Below, one piece after another: positions 10,778 through 22,473 of a DNA stretch of 64,000 nt (positions are counted from its first letter, which is position 1; every line of letters starts with the position of its first letter). The notes under the pieces are model-generated. The model was given only the letters and a program-made list of their open reading frames with translations, did not search any database and had not been told where the DNA came from. Origin of the DNA: Orobanche coerulescens (Eukaryota; Streptophyta; Magnoliopsida; Lamiales; Orobanchaceae); NCBI GenBank assembly GCA_033398695.1, contig CM065815.1:8612501-8676500 (forward strand). Reading direction: 5' to 3'. Both the position numbers and the translations under genes were made by a program.

Positions 10778-13039
10778 TTAGTTGAGCTCGAATAATCGAC
10801 ACATGCCGATGCTTCTCACATGTTTCTCAAATGTAGATTTCGGCAGAGACTTAGTGAACAAGTCTGCGATATTCTCATCGGAACTCACTTGTTTCACTTC
10901 GATGTTTAGCAATTTCTGCTGCTGCTGATTATAAAAGAACTTCGGCGCAATATGCTTGGTATTGTCACCATTTATGAAACCTAACTTCATCTGCTCAATG
11001 CATGCCGCATTGTCCTCAAAGATGCAAGTAGGGGTTGCTGTAGTGGGATCTAATCCACACGTTCCTCGTATATGGTCTATGACTGACCGGAGCCAAATGC
11101 ACTCCCTTACGGATTCATACAATGCAATTATCTCTGCATGGTTCGAGGAAGTAGTAACCAGGGTCTGCTTGGTAGATCGCCAAGATATCGCCGTATTCCC
11201 AATGGTGAACACATAACCAGTTTGGGAACGTCCTTTATGCGGGTCAAGGAGATAACCGGCATCAGCAAATCCAACTAACGTGTCGTTAGGATTCTCTGCA
11301 TAAGGGGTAAGCTTGCTCGCATTAGCACTTCTGGTAGTCAAGCTACCATGCTTAGCTGCAATATCAGAGGAAGATCGACGGTCGGTATGCATCGTCTTAA
11401 CCTCAACAATTCCTTTCGGAATATCGCTCTCTCTTGCGTAGGGAAAGAACAATCCAAGGTCACTGGAGCCTTTCAAGTATCGAAAAATGTGTTTTACTCC
11501 ATTCCAATGCCTTATCGTGGGAGCGGAGCTAAATCTCGCTAACAGATTCACAGAGAATGCGATGTCTGGACGAGTACATTGAGCTAGATACAGCAACACA
11601 CCGATTGCGCTAAGGTACGGTGTTTCTTCTCCAAGGACCTCTTCATCCTCCTCTTTGGGACGAAACGGATCCTTGTTCATTTCCAGACTTCGACCAATCA
11701 TGGGGGTAGCAAGAGGATGTGCCTTGTCCATGCTAAATCGCCTGAGCATTTTGTGGACATAGGCAGACTGATGAATGAGTATACCATCATCTCGATGTTC
11801 TAGCTCTAAGCCCAAGCAGAATCGAGTCCTCCCCAGATCTTTCATCTCGAATTCGGATTTAAGGTAGCGGGCCGTTTCATTGACCTCATCTATGGTACCG
11901 ATGACATTCATGTCATCTACATAGACGACTACAATCACAAATCCTGCATCTGTTCTTTTCACGAATATGCATGGACAGATGTCACTGTTCTCGTATCCCT
12001 TCCCAATCAAGTATTCACTTAGGCGGTTGTACTACATCCTTCCGGATTGTTTCAACCCATACAGTGAACGACGCAATTTCACAGCGTAAGCGCTCCGTGG
12101 TCTAGAGCTACTTGATTTGGGCAATGAAATCCCTTCGGGGACTTTCATATAGATATCCGTATCTAGATCCCCATAAAGATACGCTGTAACCACATCCATA
12201 AGCTGCATGTTCAGTTTTTCGGACACTACCAAACTGACTAAGTAGCGGAAAGTGATGATGTCTATAACGGGAGAATACGTCTCCTCGTAGTCAATGCCAG
12301 GGCGCTGCGAGAAGCCTTGGGCAACTAGTCTCGCTTTGTAACGCATGACCTCATCCTTATCATTGCGTTTACGAACAAAGACCCACTTATGTCCAACTGG
12401 TTTAACGCCCACGGGTATTGGCTCGATACGGCCAAATACCTCACATTTAGCCATTGAGTCTAGTTCATCCTGCATTGCATCTTTCCATTTAGGCCAATCG
12501 GCTCGTTGTTGACACTCAGCAACCGAGCGCGGCTCAGCGTCATCGTCTTCAATAATTTCTTGAGCGACGGAGTAGGCAAAAGCATCGTCGACTAGCGTGG
12601 ACGACCTGTCCAATGGTACGTATTCACTCGTACATTGCATCGAGATTTCTTTATTTTCTGACATCAACAAAGTTTCCGACGCGTCCGTCGATTGTTCCAT
12701 TGTTGATTCGAGGACATATCCATAGTCAGAGATAATATCGTGTGACGGAGTCACTGTGTCGATGATGAGAGGATTTTGTGCCTCCGTTCCTCTTCTCTTT
12801 CGAGGTTCGGTATCCTTTCTACCCACCGACCTCCCCCTCTTTCGAGCAGGGATAAGAGCAGCCGAAGCAGCCGTCCCACCACTAAGGTTGACGCCGGTGG
12901 CATCATTCCTTTGGGCGGCTGAACCTTGCCCTATAACTGGGACTTCTAACCTTGCAGGAACATTCGCAATGGAATGGTAGATCTTGTCACTTTCGCAGAT
13001 GTCGGTAAAGGCGCCGGGCATCGAATCCGCAACTTTCAA
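10778..13039 (-). pseudogene. copia-1 reverse transcriptase and RNase H
   Basis: The frame 13039-12032 encodes the N-terminal half of reverse transcriptase (KWVFVRKRN, RYKARLVAQGF, TYSPV, MDVVTAYLYGDL, LYGLKQSGRM). It ends at an in-frame TAG near 12029-12031 where relatives have tryptophan. The same frame continues 12010-10778 with the catalytic YVDDM box, then connection and RNase H segments (SQTGYVF, ISWRSTKQ, SSNHAEIIAL). The protein copies element RNA into DNA. Frameshifts between 13130 and 13039 separate it from the integrase part, so no intact polyprotein can be made. Confidence 0.9.
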
Positions 13040-13129
13040 GATCGAGAATACGTTGCACTTCTAGCTCGGATTGAGGCATGCGGGGATCTTGATGAGGCAA
13101 GGAGGAGCACACCGGATAATTTCTGGCGT

Positions 13130-14617
13130 TCAATCGAATCGCTCGATTCCTCTCTCCCCTAACGACGGGAAGTTTGTCTCATCGAAGTGACAATCTGCAA
13201 ATCTTGCGAAGAAATGGATCTCTGTCAAAGGTTCCAAATAGCGGATAATTTTAGGCGATTCATAGCCAACATATATACCTAATCGTCTTTGCGGACCCAT
13301 TTTAGTACGCTGTGGAGGCGTAATTGGCACATATACCGCACAACCAAAAATACGTAAGTGTGAAATATCAGGCTCATATCCAGTTACCAACTGGTACGCA
13401 CTAAACGGTTGATTGGCAGTGGGTCGAAAGCGAATAAGTATAGTTGCATGCAAAATTGCATAACCCCAGGCAGAAATCGGCAAGTTGGTGCGCAATACCA
13501 ATGCTCGGGCGATAAGCTGTAACCGCTTAATCATAGCCTCGGCAAGTCCATTCTGCGAAGGAACGTGGGGGACGGGATGTTCAACATCAATCCCAATCGA
13601 CATGCAATAGTCGTCAAAAGACTTTGACGTAAACTCTCCAGCATTGTCCAATCTTAATGACGAGATTGGGAAGTCGGGGTGGTTAGCCCGTAACTTGATG
13701 ATTTGTGCTAGGAGTTTAGCAAATGCAGCATTTCTCGTGGATAGCAGAGCGACGTGTGACCATCGCGTCGATGCATCAACCAGAATCATAAAATATCTGA
13801 ATGGTCTGCACTCTGGTTGAATAGGTCCACATATGTCCCCTTGAATTCTTTGTAAGAAGCGAATGTTTTGTGTTGAGTCTTTAGCAAAGGACGGAGAGGG
13901 TATCAACTTTGCTAGTGAACAGGCTTTGCAAAACGATTTATGGGCATTAGAAATTTCCACGGAAGCCTCGGGATTTACAAGAGATGCACCGTCAACCTTA
14001 TCAGGGCGTGCGATCTTTAGTCCCGGTGATACGGTATCAAGCTCACTCACATCAATGCCGATATCGAGTGGTGCTTCCAATCGTTTTCTGGACTTGAAAA
14101 ACGGATGACCATGTGAGTTTTTCAAAATGTGAATCATCATGTCGCGTCGAGGGTGACCGAGTCGGTCATGCCATAGTTGGTATACTTCGGAATCACACAG
14201 TTCGTGACTCACAACATAGGATTCAATAACCGTTATTGTAGTCTGGTATAAACCACTACTTAGACTCATAAGTTTCTCGAGAACGCGGCGTCTTCCGCAT
14301 TCCGCCAGAGTAACACACAAAAATTCTGTCCCATTCTCACAGTGTGTATCAAGGTGATAACCGTTGGCACGAATGTCCCTAAAACTTAGCAAGGTTCGGT
14401 TTGCTCTTGGGGCATATAGAGTATTTGTGACATTAATGTGCGTACCATTAGGTAGCAAGAAATGAGCAGGTCCCCTCCCTTGAATTACTTGGGAGGAACC
14501 AATCATTGTTGTCACTGAGGATATGTATGGCACAATATCATTGAATAATTGCCTATTCCGAAGAATAGTGTGGGTTGTTCCACTATCAGCAAGGCACTCA
14601 ATTTCGCCACGAGACAT
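13130..14617 (-). pseudogene. copia-1 protease and integrase
   Basis: A 495-residue frame starting at ATG 14617. It opens with an aspartic protease motif (DSGTTHTI). A GAG-pre-integrase segment follows (LWHDRLGHPRRDMM), then the integrase core with catalytic D, D and E in the contexts GDICGP, LDNAGEF and SQNGLAEA. The frame closes prematurely at 13130 relative to the second copia copy because of small indels. The ATG is immediately preceded by TTATTGTAG, a plausible 3' splice site. Confidence 0.9.
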
Positions 14618-15442
14618 CTACAATAAGACATGAAACTCGATTAGTATTGTGATTAAAGACATAGCGAAAACTCATTAACATCGAGTTTGGGGAAATTCGA
14701 CCAAGTTGGTTAGGATCAAAGTTAGCACAATCGCTGGAAATAATTTCCGCGCAGCTTGACCTTTGTTCACTAAAACAGCAATAACTTCTTCGTTAAGAAG
14801 GCTATGGACGAACGGTCAGTTGTTCTGGAAACTAGACTTCCGTATATTTATGTCCATAGGTCTTGCACTTTCTGGATCATTAAACTCAGATCTCAGTGCT
14901 CGTTTCAATTTGCTATTTTGGTATTTCCCTATTGTTGAGTGATAGAGCAAGGTTGAAGCCTTTTTCAAAGGCATTATTGTTGATACAATACTATGGAAAT
15001 ATGGCCATAGGAGCGTTTAAATACTTTAAAACGCATCTTGGTGTTCGATTTATATCTCGACTAATGATCCTTTCGGTAACTCCAACTTGGTAGACTTGCA
15101 GAGAAAGTAGGAATATCGGTACATTTAGGGCTGTTTAAAAACCACTGATTCCGTTTGAACTTTCAAAGCATAAACAAATACCAAGGATGATGCGTCTAGT
15201 CTTGATCAAAAGTTTTGATGAAATCCTACCAATGTATCAAATTTTAACCAAGTAATTCAGTGCTAGCAATTATTTTGTGATAAACCAAACATGCTTTTGA
15301 AGGGAAAAAATAAAATTCGTCTTTGCACAATCACATCAATTAAAAGAATTTTATTCATCATGGTCAACTTTATTACATTTATGAAAATCCAAAGTAGTTC
15401 TCGGAAACTAGAAACAAGACAAAACATAACCAAAGCGTAAAA
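14618..15442 (-). other. copia-1 gag-pol spacer
   Basis: 825 bp without coding potential between the gag stop and the pol ATG. It ends in element sense with CATGTCTTATTGTAG, a pyrimidine-rich acceptor-like sequence directly before ATG. It may be removed by splicing. No strong 5' splice site was recognised close behind gag. Confidence 0.6.
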
Positions 15443-16522
15443 CTAGTCAAAGTCGGCAACATCCATATGTTGGTCTTTGTCCGCAATGGTGAGAGGAGGG
15501 ATCTCAGTATGGATCTCAATATGGTTCACCTCCGTATTCTCATTATCTTCTTCCATGTAATTTGACTCTTGAGTCAAATATTGTTTATAGTGCTTGTAGT
15601 AAGCTTGGATGTTCTTTGGCGCTTTGCAATTGCGGTAAGTATGCTTCTTCGATCCGCAAGTATAGCAATTCCGGCCTTCCTTTGGAGTGGTTCCATTCCC
15701 GGCGGCAAGAGGCGGTCCACGTGGTTGGGTTCCACTGGGTCCCGTGTCCGAGCCACCTTGCCTCTTCCACACATTGGAACGACGACCTCGTATTTTCCCT
15801 CGCTTGCTCGAGTCATGCATCCGTGGTGCTTGCAAAAACTGAGTAGCGTTGCCTTTTCTATTTTGTCGTGGTGTTTTCCTGTGGGTAGCCTGATTCACTT
15901 CCGGAATCGGCTTCGTACCAGCTGGGCGCGCATTGCTATTGAGAATAATCTCATGGTGCCTTTCTTTTTTCGCGAGGTGGGAGATAAGGTCACTAAAGTT
16001 CTTAATTCTCCCTTCCTTCTAGGCAACGCACAGCTGATGAGCAATCACACTTGCTCCCACGGGAAACGTGTTAAGAGTCTTCTCGATCAAATCTTGATCA
16101 GACTTCTTGACACCACAAAAACCAAGATCAGCGCGAAGATCGAGGATAGCTTGATTATAGGCTTCCACATTCGCATAATCCAAAAATCGGATTTGCTCCC
16201 ACTGAAGTTGCAATTCGGGGAAGCGCTGATCATGTACATTATTAAATCGTTGTTCGAGTGTATCCCATAGTTCTTTGGGGGTTTGCAAATTCATCTAACA
16301 CTTTTTCAACAACGGATGTATATGTCTACGCAAGTACATCAGTGCATTAGCCTTGGTTTCCTCGCTCGGTTCATGAGCGGTAGGCTCGTTAGAGGGAAAG
16401 ATGGTGGTGGTAAATCTCTTACCGACGAACGCCAAACGAACGTCTGAGACCCACCTATGGTACTCCTTACCAGCATGGTCAAGGATGTCGAACTCCGGAT
16501 GGACATTGGAGCTTTGTGCCAT
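15443..16522 (-). pseudogene. copia-1 gag (two in-frame stops)
   Basis: A single frame from ATG 16522 to stop 15443 covers 360 codons but is interrupted by TAG at 16295-16297 and 16019-16021. It contains the copia gag core (DHAGKEYHRWVSDVR, RRHIHPLL, LWDTLEQRFNN) and a C-terminal zinc knuckle CYTCGSKKHTYRNC (C-X2-C-X4-H-X4-C) for RNA binding. Gag packages element RNA into virus-like particles. The 233-residue frame on the opposite strand at 15569-16270 is a shadow. The ATG directly follows TATCTTGTAG, an acceptor-like motif. Confidence 0.9.
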
Positions 16523-17382
16523 CTACAAGATATAAACAAGAGGAAGTTAGTCTTGTTGGATTTTCAGTGACAATGTAAACGGTCACAATCGATGCTTTTA
16601 AAAGCGTGTAACATAACCGTTACTCGATGTACTTCCCTTAATTGTTGTTTAGTAAAGTCGACAAAAAAACGGCGATATCAGATCGCACCCAGATACGTGG
16701 TGTATGCAACAACCACAAGTATCGACTTTTCAACAATTCCGTGACTCCCCCAGGACCGTCACACAGATTTCTTCGACACGCAGAGATACCGACTTCTCTC
16801 GCGGTCTCATCCACCACAAAGTAGCGTGGGAGATAAAGAACCCAAAACCCGTGTCCCCAAAAGAAAAATTCCCAAAAAGGAGAGAATTGAAAAGGGACAA
16901 GTCAGATAGTTACCTCGATTATAAAATTAGGCACGTGCTGAATCTGTGGTGTGCTTCGATCTACCGGTTGGTACTCGATGCGACGACGTGAAACCGGAGG
17001 CGCAATTTTGGCGGCTTTCGAAGATAAGTTGATGTTCGGGTTTTGGTCCGAGAGTCGGAACCGGGTCGGACTTGGCTGGACTGGAGCTGGCCGGCGGCGA
17101 TCGGCGGTGGTCGTCGGCGGTGGTCCCGGAGAGCGCAGTCTTGGGCGGCGTCAGGCGGCTCTGGGCGGCCAGTATCTTCAGCGGCTCTGGCGCGCGGTTC
17201 TGTGAAGCTTGGTAGCGGCTGCGGCAAGCGGCGGCAGCAAGCCCAGAAATTTGGCGCGCTCAGCGGCGCGCCCAGCGGCGATGGCCCAGCTGATGGCGGT
17301 GTGGCAAAGTGGCGAGCAGACGATCAAGGCTGGCGGCGGTGCTCGACCGATTTTTCTTTTTTTTTTTTTTTCGTTCGAGCTA
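16523..17382 (-). other. copia-1 leader
   Basis: Untranslated leader of about 860 bp. Its 5' part (17080-17340) is GC-rich with many GGCGG units and gives meaningless reading frames. A donor-like GAG|GTAACT lies at 16914-16913 (minus strand) and an acceptor-like TTGTAG directly precedes the gag ATG, so a leader intron is possible. Confidence 0.6.
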
Positions 17383-17394
17383 CGTGCTGATAAC
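17383..17394 (-). other. probable primer-binding site of copia-1
   Basis: The minus strand reads GTTATCAGCACG right after the LTR, 10 of 12 bases like TGGTATCAGAGC when aligned as TGTTATCAGCAC. Probably a variant tRNA-iMet site. Confidence 0.55.
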
Positions 17395-17395
17395 A

Positions 17396-17608
17396 TGTTT
17401 GAGGAGAAAAGTAAAGACAGCAAATCAATTGTATTGATAACAATGAATAGTAGGCATTACAAGGAGAGTCTTTCCATACATAGAATTCCTAGTTAAGGTA
17501 AGACATCTAACAGGATCCAACTGGAAGAGTCCAGAACCTTCCATAACTCTTATCCCCCTACAACTAATATTAGGTAAGACACCAATACGAGAAAGATTTC
17601 CCGAAACA
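17396..17608 (-). repeat. 5' LTR of copia-1
   Basis: 213 bp, TGTTTGAGGAG to CCGAAACA. It is colinear with 10341-10572 apart from two small deletions and scattered substitutions, so the insertion is not very recent. Confidence 0.9.
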
Positions 17609-17613
17609 TGATC

Positions 17614-18396
17614 AAATAATTTAATTTGATATTTAAAATCTTGTTTAGATAGGGTTACCCACTCAAGCCCCTCACCCACTTCCTCTTCTCTCTGGTCAAT
17701 TTCCAAGAGAAATTCTTCCTACTCTACAATACAAAAAACTCTACCTTTATCTTCCTCAGTCTCCACACCCTAAATACATCGTCTTCCGACCGAAACCACG
17801 AAGTGGCGTGTCCGACTGTTTCTTGAAGGATCTGACACGTATCCCAGTGTTGTGTCCCGGACGGGTACGTCGCATAAAGTGAAGAATCCAAGCATCATTG
17901 ATCGAAACTGAGTGAGTATTCTTGTCTTTTAAATCTGGTAGCAAAACAGTACTTCATATTCATTTCCCTAGTCATGACCTAAGAAGACGTCTCTCTCTCT
18001 CTATCTATATATATGTGTATATATATATATATTATGGTATATTTTAGTATTAAAAACCGTGATTTTGTTCTTTATTTGGCTGATGATTGACACATTCTAG
18101 GTCATGGTTCCTTATTCGTGCTTTATATTTATGCCTCTGTTATTTAAGCGATTTTATACTCTTTAAGCAAAAATTTATTAGTTCTTTAGTTGTTTTTTTC
18201 TCTTTTTTTTAGTGGGGGGTTTCAGTTTTTAGTACTTCAATTTTTGTTAGGTTTTTCCGTTTTTTTTTTTCTTTTTTTTTTCTAGGTTTTTTTAATTTAT
18301 TATTTTTTTTTCATTTTTAGCATTTCCTTTTTATCTATCTATTATTTTCTATTTTTATTTTAAAATTTAGTTTTAGTGGGCCAGTTTCACCATCAT
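17614..18396. other. non-coding sequence
   Basis: Contains a short CT/TA microsatellite (17988-18035) and T-rich DNA. A segment at 17935-17975 (TGGTAGCAAAACAGTACTTCA) resembles 25405-25440 (TGGTAGCATAACAGTACTTCA), hinting at a shared repeat. No gene seen. Confidence 0.45.
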
Positions 18397-18530
18397 GTCT
18401 AGGGCTGCAAATGAATCGAGCTGTTCGTAAGCGCACGTAATCATGCTAGATCAAAGCTCGACTCGAGATGGAACTCGCGTTCGTAAATACTTAGTTCGTG
18501 AGTTTTCGAACGGCTCGTGAGGATTTAAGC
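18397..18530 (+). mobile_element. hAT-like MITE fragment
   Basis: AGGGCTGCAAATGAATCGAGC followed by CGAGCT/GCTCG-rich text, a pattern I know from common plant non-autonomous elements with AGGG(C/T)GCAAACGAGCCGAGC ends. A related stretch in opposite orientation is at 26010-26150. The ends are not resolved. Confidence 0.45.
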
Positions 18531-18749
18531 TATATATGTATTTCCATTTACATATATAAATTATTGGATCAATATTTGTATCACACATATTTTGATGATG
18601 TTCATAGAAGCAAAATAATCATTGACAAAGATTATACTTGCGTACGTTATGTTAACGCCATCCAATGTAACATCCTCAATCACTATTCCGATATCATCCA
18701 ATAGCCTATGGCTTGATCCTTTGTGTAAGTTAACCACCACGTTTACATA

Positions 18750-18980
18750 CGTTATTCAGAATGTCTCGTAAATATATTATCCTTCACGTGAAATTTACAG
18801 ATCTTTGGTAATCTCAATTTCACGAACATTTCTCATCCCTTGTGTACGTTAACCACCACCTTTACGTACTTTATATATATATTGTTCAGAAATTTACGAA
18901 AAAAATCTATTTACGAGACATTATGATATATATATATATATATTATTTAATGTGTGTGAAATTGAGATTACCAAGTAGAA
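18750..18980. repeat. foldback structure
   Basis: ATGTCTCGTAAATAT...GGTAATCTCAATTTCAC (18759-18828) is inverted as ATTTACGAGACATTATGATAT...GTGAAATTGAGATTACCA (18909-18974). A direct repeat GTGTA(A/C)GTTAACCACCAC also occurs at about 18723 and 18843. Probably a degenerate MITE. Confidence 0.5.
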
Positions 18981-19189
18981 TTTAATTTTAAATTCTAACA
19001 TTTAGTTTTAAGGGACCCAAGACCAAACCTACTCAAAATCTAATTTTATGTGCACATAAGTGATAATCTTAATTCCTTGAGTTTGGAAGTGAGAACCTCT
19101 TGTTTTTTGGGTGCAAATTGATGAAAAGTGCATTTTATTGTTCCTCTGTAAGAAGTACTATACTATAATAACTTACGCCATCCCTCTCT

Positions 19190-20338
19190 CTATCGAAGCT
19201 TTCTCTTTCTTTAGTTGGGATTTGGTGAAGGATACCGTCGTGGATGTTGGTTTGTCGGGATATTATGAGCTGTTTGCAGACGTCTAAGATGGGGGTCTTA
19301 TGGAATGGGGAACAAACTGATTAGTTTCTGCCTGAGCGAGGAATCCGTCAAGGCGATCCAATCTCCCCGTATCTATTTGGGTTGTGCATTTAGCGTCTCA
19401 GTCACATAATTGGGCAAGCAGTGTGCTGTAGGCGTTGTAAGGGGATTAAAGTGGCTCGAGGGGGGACCAATGGGGTCGCACCTTTTCTTTGTGGATGACT
19501 TAGTGCTTTTTGCTGAAGCTTCGTCTGAGCAAATGCATGTAATCTTGGACTGTTTGAAGAGGTTTGCTACGTGCTCTGGCCAACGGGTTAATTTTCAGAA
19601 ATCTCATCTGTTTTGTTCTCCTAATACCAATCCTGAGTTATCGAGTTATCTACCGTTGATGGCAGGGATCCCAATAACGATTGATTTGGGTCGATATCTT
19701 GGGGTTCCCTCGTTACATGGCCGAGTGAGGGTAGGTGATTTTGCAGGTATGCTAGACCGGGTGTCGAGCAGAATTGATGGTTGGAAGGCCAAGTTCTCAT
19801 CTTTGGCTAGCAGACACGTGCTAGTAAACTCGGTTTTGAATACGGTTCCTTTTTATGCTATGCAAACGATGGTGATTCCAAAAAGAATTTGCTTGGCCAT
19901 TGAAAAGATGATACGGACTTTCATTTGGAAAGGGACGGCTCAGGGTCGATACATTAGCTCGGTGGGTTGGGAGACTATTGTTAAGCCAAAAGAGATGGTG
20001 GCCTGGGGGTCAAGCGTCCGGACTACATGGATATAACTTTTATAGCTAAGGTGTGGTGGCGGATACTGAGGAGTGAGGACCAGGCTCTTTGGGTAAGGGT
20101 CCTAGTAGGTAAGTATATGAAGGATGGGGCTTCGGTGGAGTCGATGGTGTTGAAACAGAACTCATCCAACATCTGGAGGGGGTGGTTGGAAACCGGTCCT
20201 GATGTCGGGCTTGAAACGCACCGAGGGGACTGATGGTGATAGCGGAGATTGGTATTGGGAGAATTAGGCTTCAGGTTCGTTCTCGGTAACTTCTGCGTAT
20301 AAGCTACAACAGCATCTCACGGATGACGCCCCAACTCT
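19190..20338 (+). pseudogene. L1-type LINE reverse transcriptase (5' fragment)
   Basis: Encodes the second half of an L1-like reverse transcriptase. The clearest frame is 19410-20036, with the catalytic FVDDLVLFAEAS box, then SGQRVNFQKS, DLGRYLGVPSLHGR and GWKAKFSSLASRHVL. Before it, residues resembling IRQGDPISPYLF appear in a shifted frame (19345-19390). After it, 20027-20233 continues (WWRILRSEDQALWVRVL) in another frame. Stops and frameshifts throughout mark a dead copy. The reading continues at 22479 after a solo-LTR insertion. The 5' end of the LINE is missing. Confidence 0.85.
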
Positions 20339-22473
20339 TTTTAGGATTCGGTGCCTAAAACGAAGGCCCATCGGAAGCGGTAAAACGAAAATTAATTCGA
20401 TCCGAATCCCTACGAGGATCGATCGAGCTACGTATATACGAATATCAAAAACGAAAAGCAAGAGTCGTAAGAAACTAACCCTCGAAGTCCGTTGATTAAA
20501 TGGTAACCTTCTCTTGAGCTATTCCCCAAGCTTTAGTTTGATCTCTACGAGTCTATTCCGCTTCAAGCCCTTGAACGATCCAACGCCGAAAGCACCGCGT
20601 CTCTACTTGCCACGCGCCGGAAAAACGAACGAAATGACAACACCTTGCTATCCTCCGAGGATACGGCCAGAGCTAGTTGATGAAGCTTTTATTACTACAC
20701 TCTAAGTGTATAATATATCTCTCAATAATTTCTCTCAATTTTCTCCAAGAAAAATGAAGAAGAAGTGAATGAAGATGAAGAAGACAATTGAGAAAAATGG
20801 TTTTTCTCTCTCTCTCTCTCACGTTGGAAGGCTTCCAAAAGTTGAGTGAGTTGAGATCAAAGTCATCTTCCCATTCTTATTCAACTCCCCACCACTTGCA
20901 ACAACTCATGCATGTGTGAATCTAACCCCACCTCCACAATTATCATTCATTAAAGAATGAAGACATAAGTCCAAAAGGAAGGTGGGGCTCGTCCCCCCAC
21001 ACTCGTTTTATTCCGTCTAATATATGTGGTGGTTTGTTTTTTAAAAAAAAAAAAAAGTTTGTTCAAAATAATAATATCTAGAATACAAAAGCAAAAGAAT
21101 AATGTTCAAAAAAAAAAAAAAAAAGTCCAAAAGGAAGGTGGCTAGAAATGGGGGGGGGGGGGGGGCGACCCATGGAGAAACGGATGAGTTCGGTTCGTTT
21201 CGGACTCCCGAAAGTCCAAACAGATAAACTCCGATTCCGTTTCGATGTATTTATATCGATTAATTAATCCAATTAATTAAACATATCAAATACAAAGTAA
21301 TATAATTAATTTCTCCAAGAAATAATTATATACATGAATTAAATTAATCACCCAGTAATTTATTTAATTCATTAGGCCGTAAATTAATTTATCCGATAAA
21401 TCGATTTAGACATCTAATGTCCCAAATTTAGATATCGATATCTAATACACATAATGAGAGAATTAGCTTGATTCATTCCGTCGTCAATCCTAATGCGCGA
21501 CTCGGTAGGTCCGTCTCGATCGGCAATGGGAGGAACCAAAGAGTAGTAGCACCACTAGCAGCTGGCGGCTATAATGTACCCTACCGAGAACGAATGATTG
21601 GGATCATTCAAGAACCATTTGTCGTGAATACCGGTATACGTATAAACCCTACTTACAAATGACAAGATCAAGTTATGGGGTCACGGTCGATTAAACCCCA
21701 TCTGCTTGACGCTATGCATGCGTTAATGCAAATCGAGATCATCGAGCTCTCGTGTATCTAATACAGCTAGCTCCAATGCTTTGGCCAAAGACTTATGATC
21801 TCATCTGCCAATAACCGCATAGGACATATAACCCGTTCACTAACAGGAGAAAGAATTCTATCTTGGTATTCAGTAGGACCTGCTACTTGCCCATCAAGAT
21901 GCACGTCGAGGTTGACCCCTGCCTTCCGGTTTATAGGGTCGAACTACTCTAATGAAAATCTTGACGTCACAAGCACATCCCTACTAAATCCTCAAGTCGA
22001 AGGTTCACGAATACCTATCACAACCTTTCGATTCCATCATTGACTGTCCCAGAGTGAAATCCGTGTGACGAATCGAGGGTGAGTCGGTTCGAGTATACTA
22101 ATCCAATTAGCATACCTATAACGTGTGCTCCCACTAACCATTAGTGTTCGACAGGCACTCTCCATGTCAAAGAACATGTCATACAAGTCTTCACATAAAC
22201 TTAACGCTAAGTCAAGTTTCATCGACTTGCGAACGATTAAGTATTTGAGCTATAAACCTTTCCAGTGCCGACCCCTTATCCAATAAGGAGTGGAACGTTT
22301 TGCTCTCAAATACACGGACTAGTTTCTACATGTATATTTACGAGTTAGGAATGCCAGTAACTACTAGTAAATAAAGAAACATACATTGCCTTATATTGGT
22401 GATTTACATAATAACAAGTACAATGCCCTCACTCAACATCCTCTGAGTGGCATTCGAGGGCATACTCCTAACA
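20339..22473 (-). mobile_element. solo LTR, probably Ty1/copia, TSD ACTCT
   Basis: 2135 bp inserted in the LINE, flanked by ACTCT (20334-20338 and 22474-22478). In minus orientation it starts TGTTAGGAGTATGCCC. On the plus strand its left end reads TTTTAGGATTCGG, apparently a mutated TGTTAGG. No internal coding region, primer site or second LTR is present, so it is a solo LTR left by recombination. It includes poly-A tracts (21040-21124), a poly-G tract (about 21150-21166) and a (CT)n near 20805. The short frames inside are not genes. Confidence 0.8.

Larger units (their letters stand above)
10341..17608 (-). mobile_element. complete Ty1/copia retrotransposon (copia-1), TSD TGATC
   Basis: A 7268 bp element on the minus strand with the 5 bp target duplication TGATC (10336-10340 and 17609-17613). 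The order in element sense is 5' LTR 17608-17396, primer-binding site, leader, gag 16522-15443, a non-coding spacer of 825 bp, pol 14617-10778, polypurine tract and 3' LTR 10572-10341. Pol order is protease, integrase, reverse transcriptase, RNase H, which defines Ty1/copia. In-frame stops and frameshifts show it is an inactive copy. A second copy of the family lies at 37231-48100. Confidence 0.95.

Noticed and set aside
15569..16270. 233-residue plus-strand frame
   Set aside because: It is antisense to copia-1 gag and mirrors its codon pattern; no independent evidence.
16951..17423. overlapping Arg/Gly-rich frames on both strands
   Set aside because: They arise from the GC-rich leader of copia-1, with no start context or family similarity.
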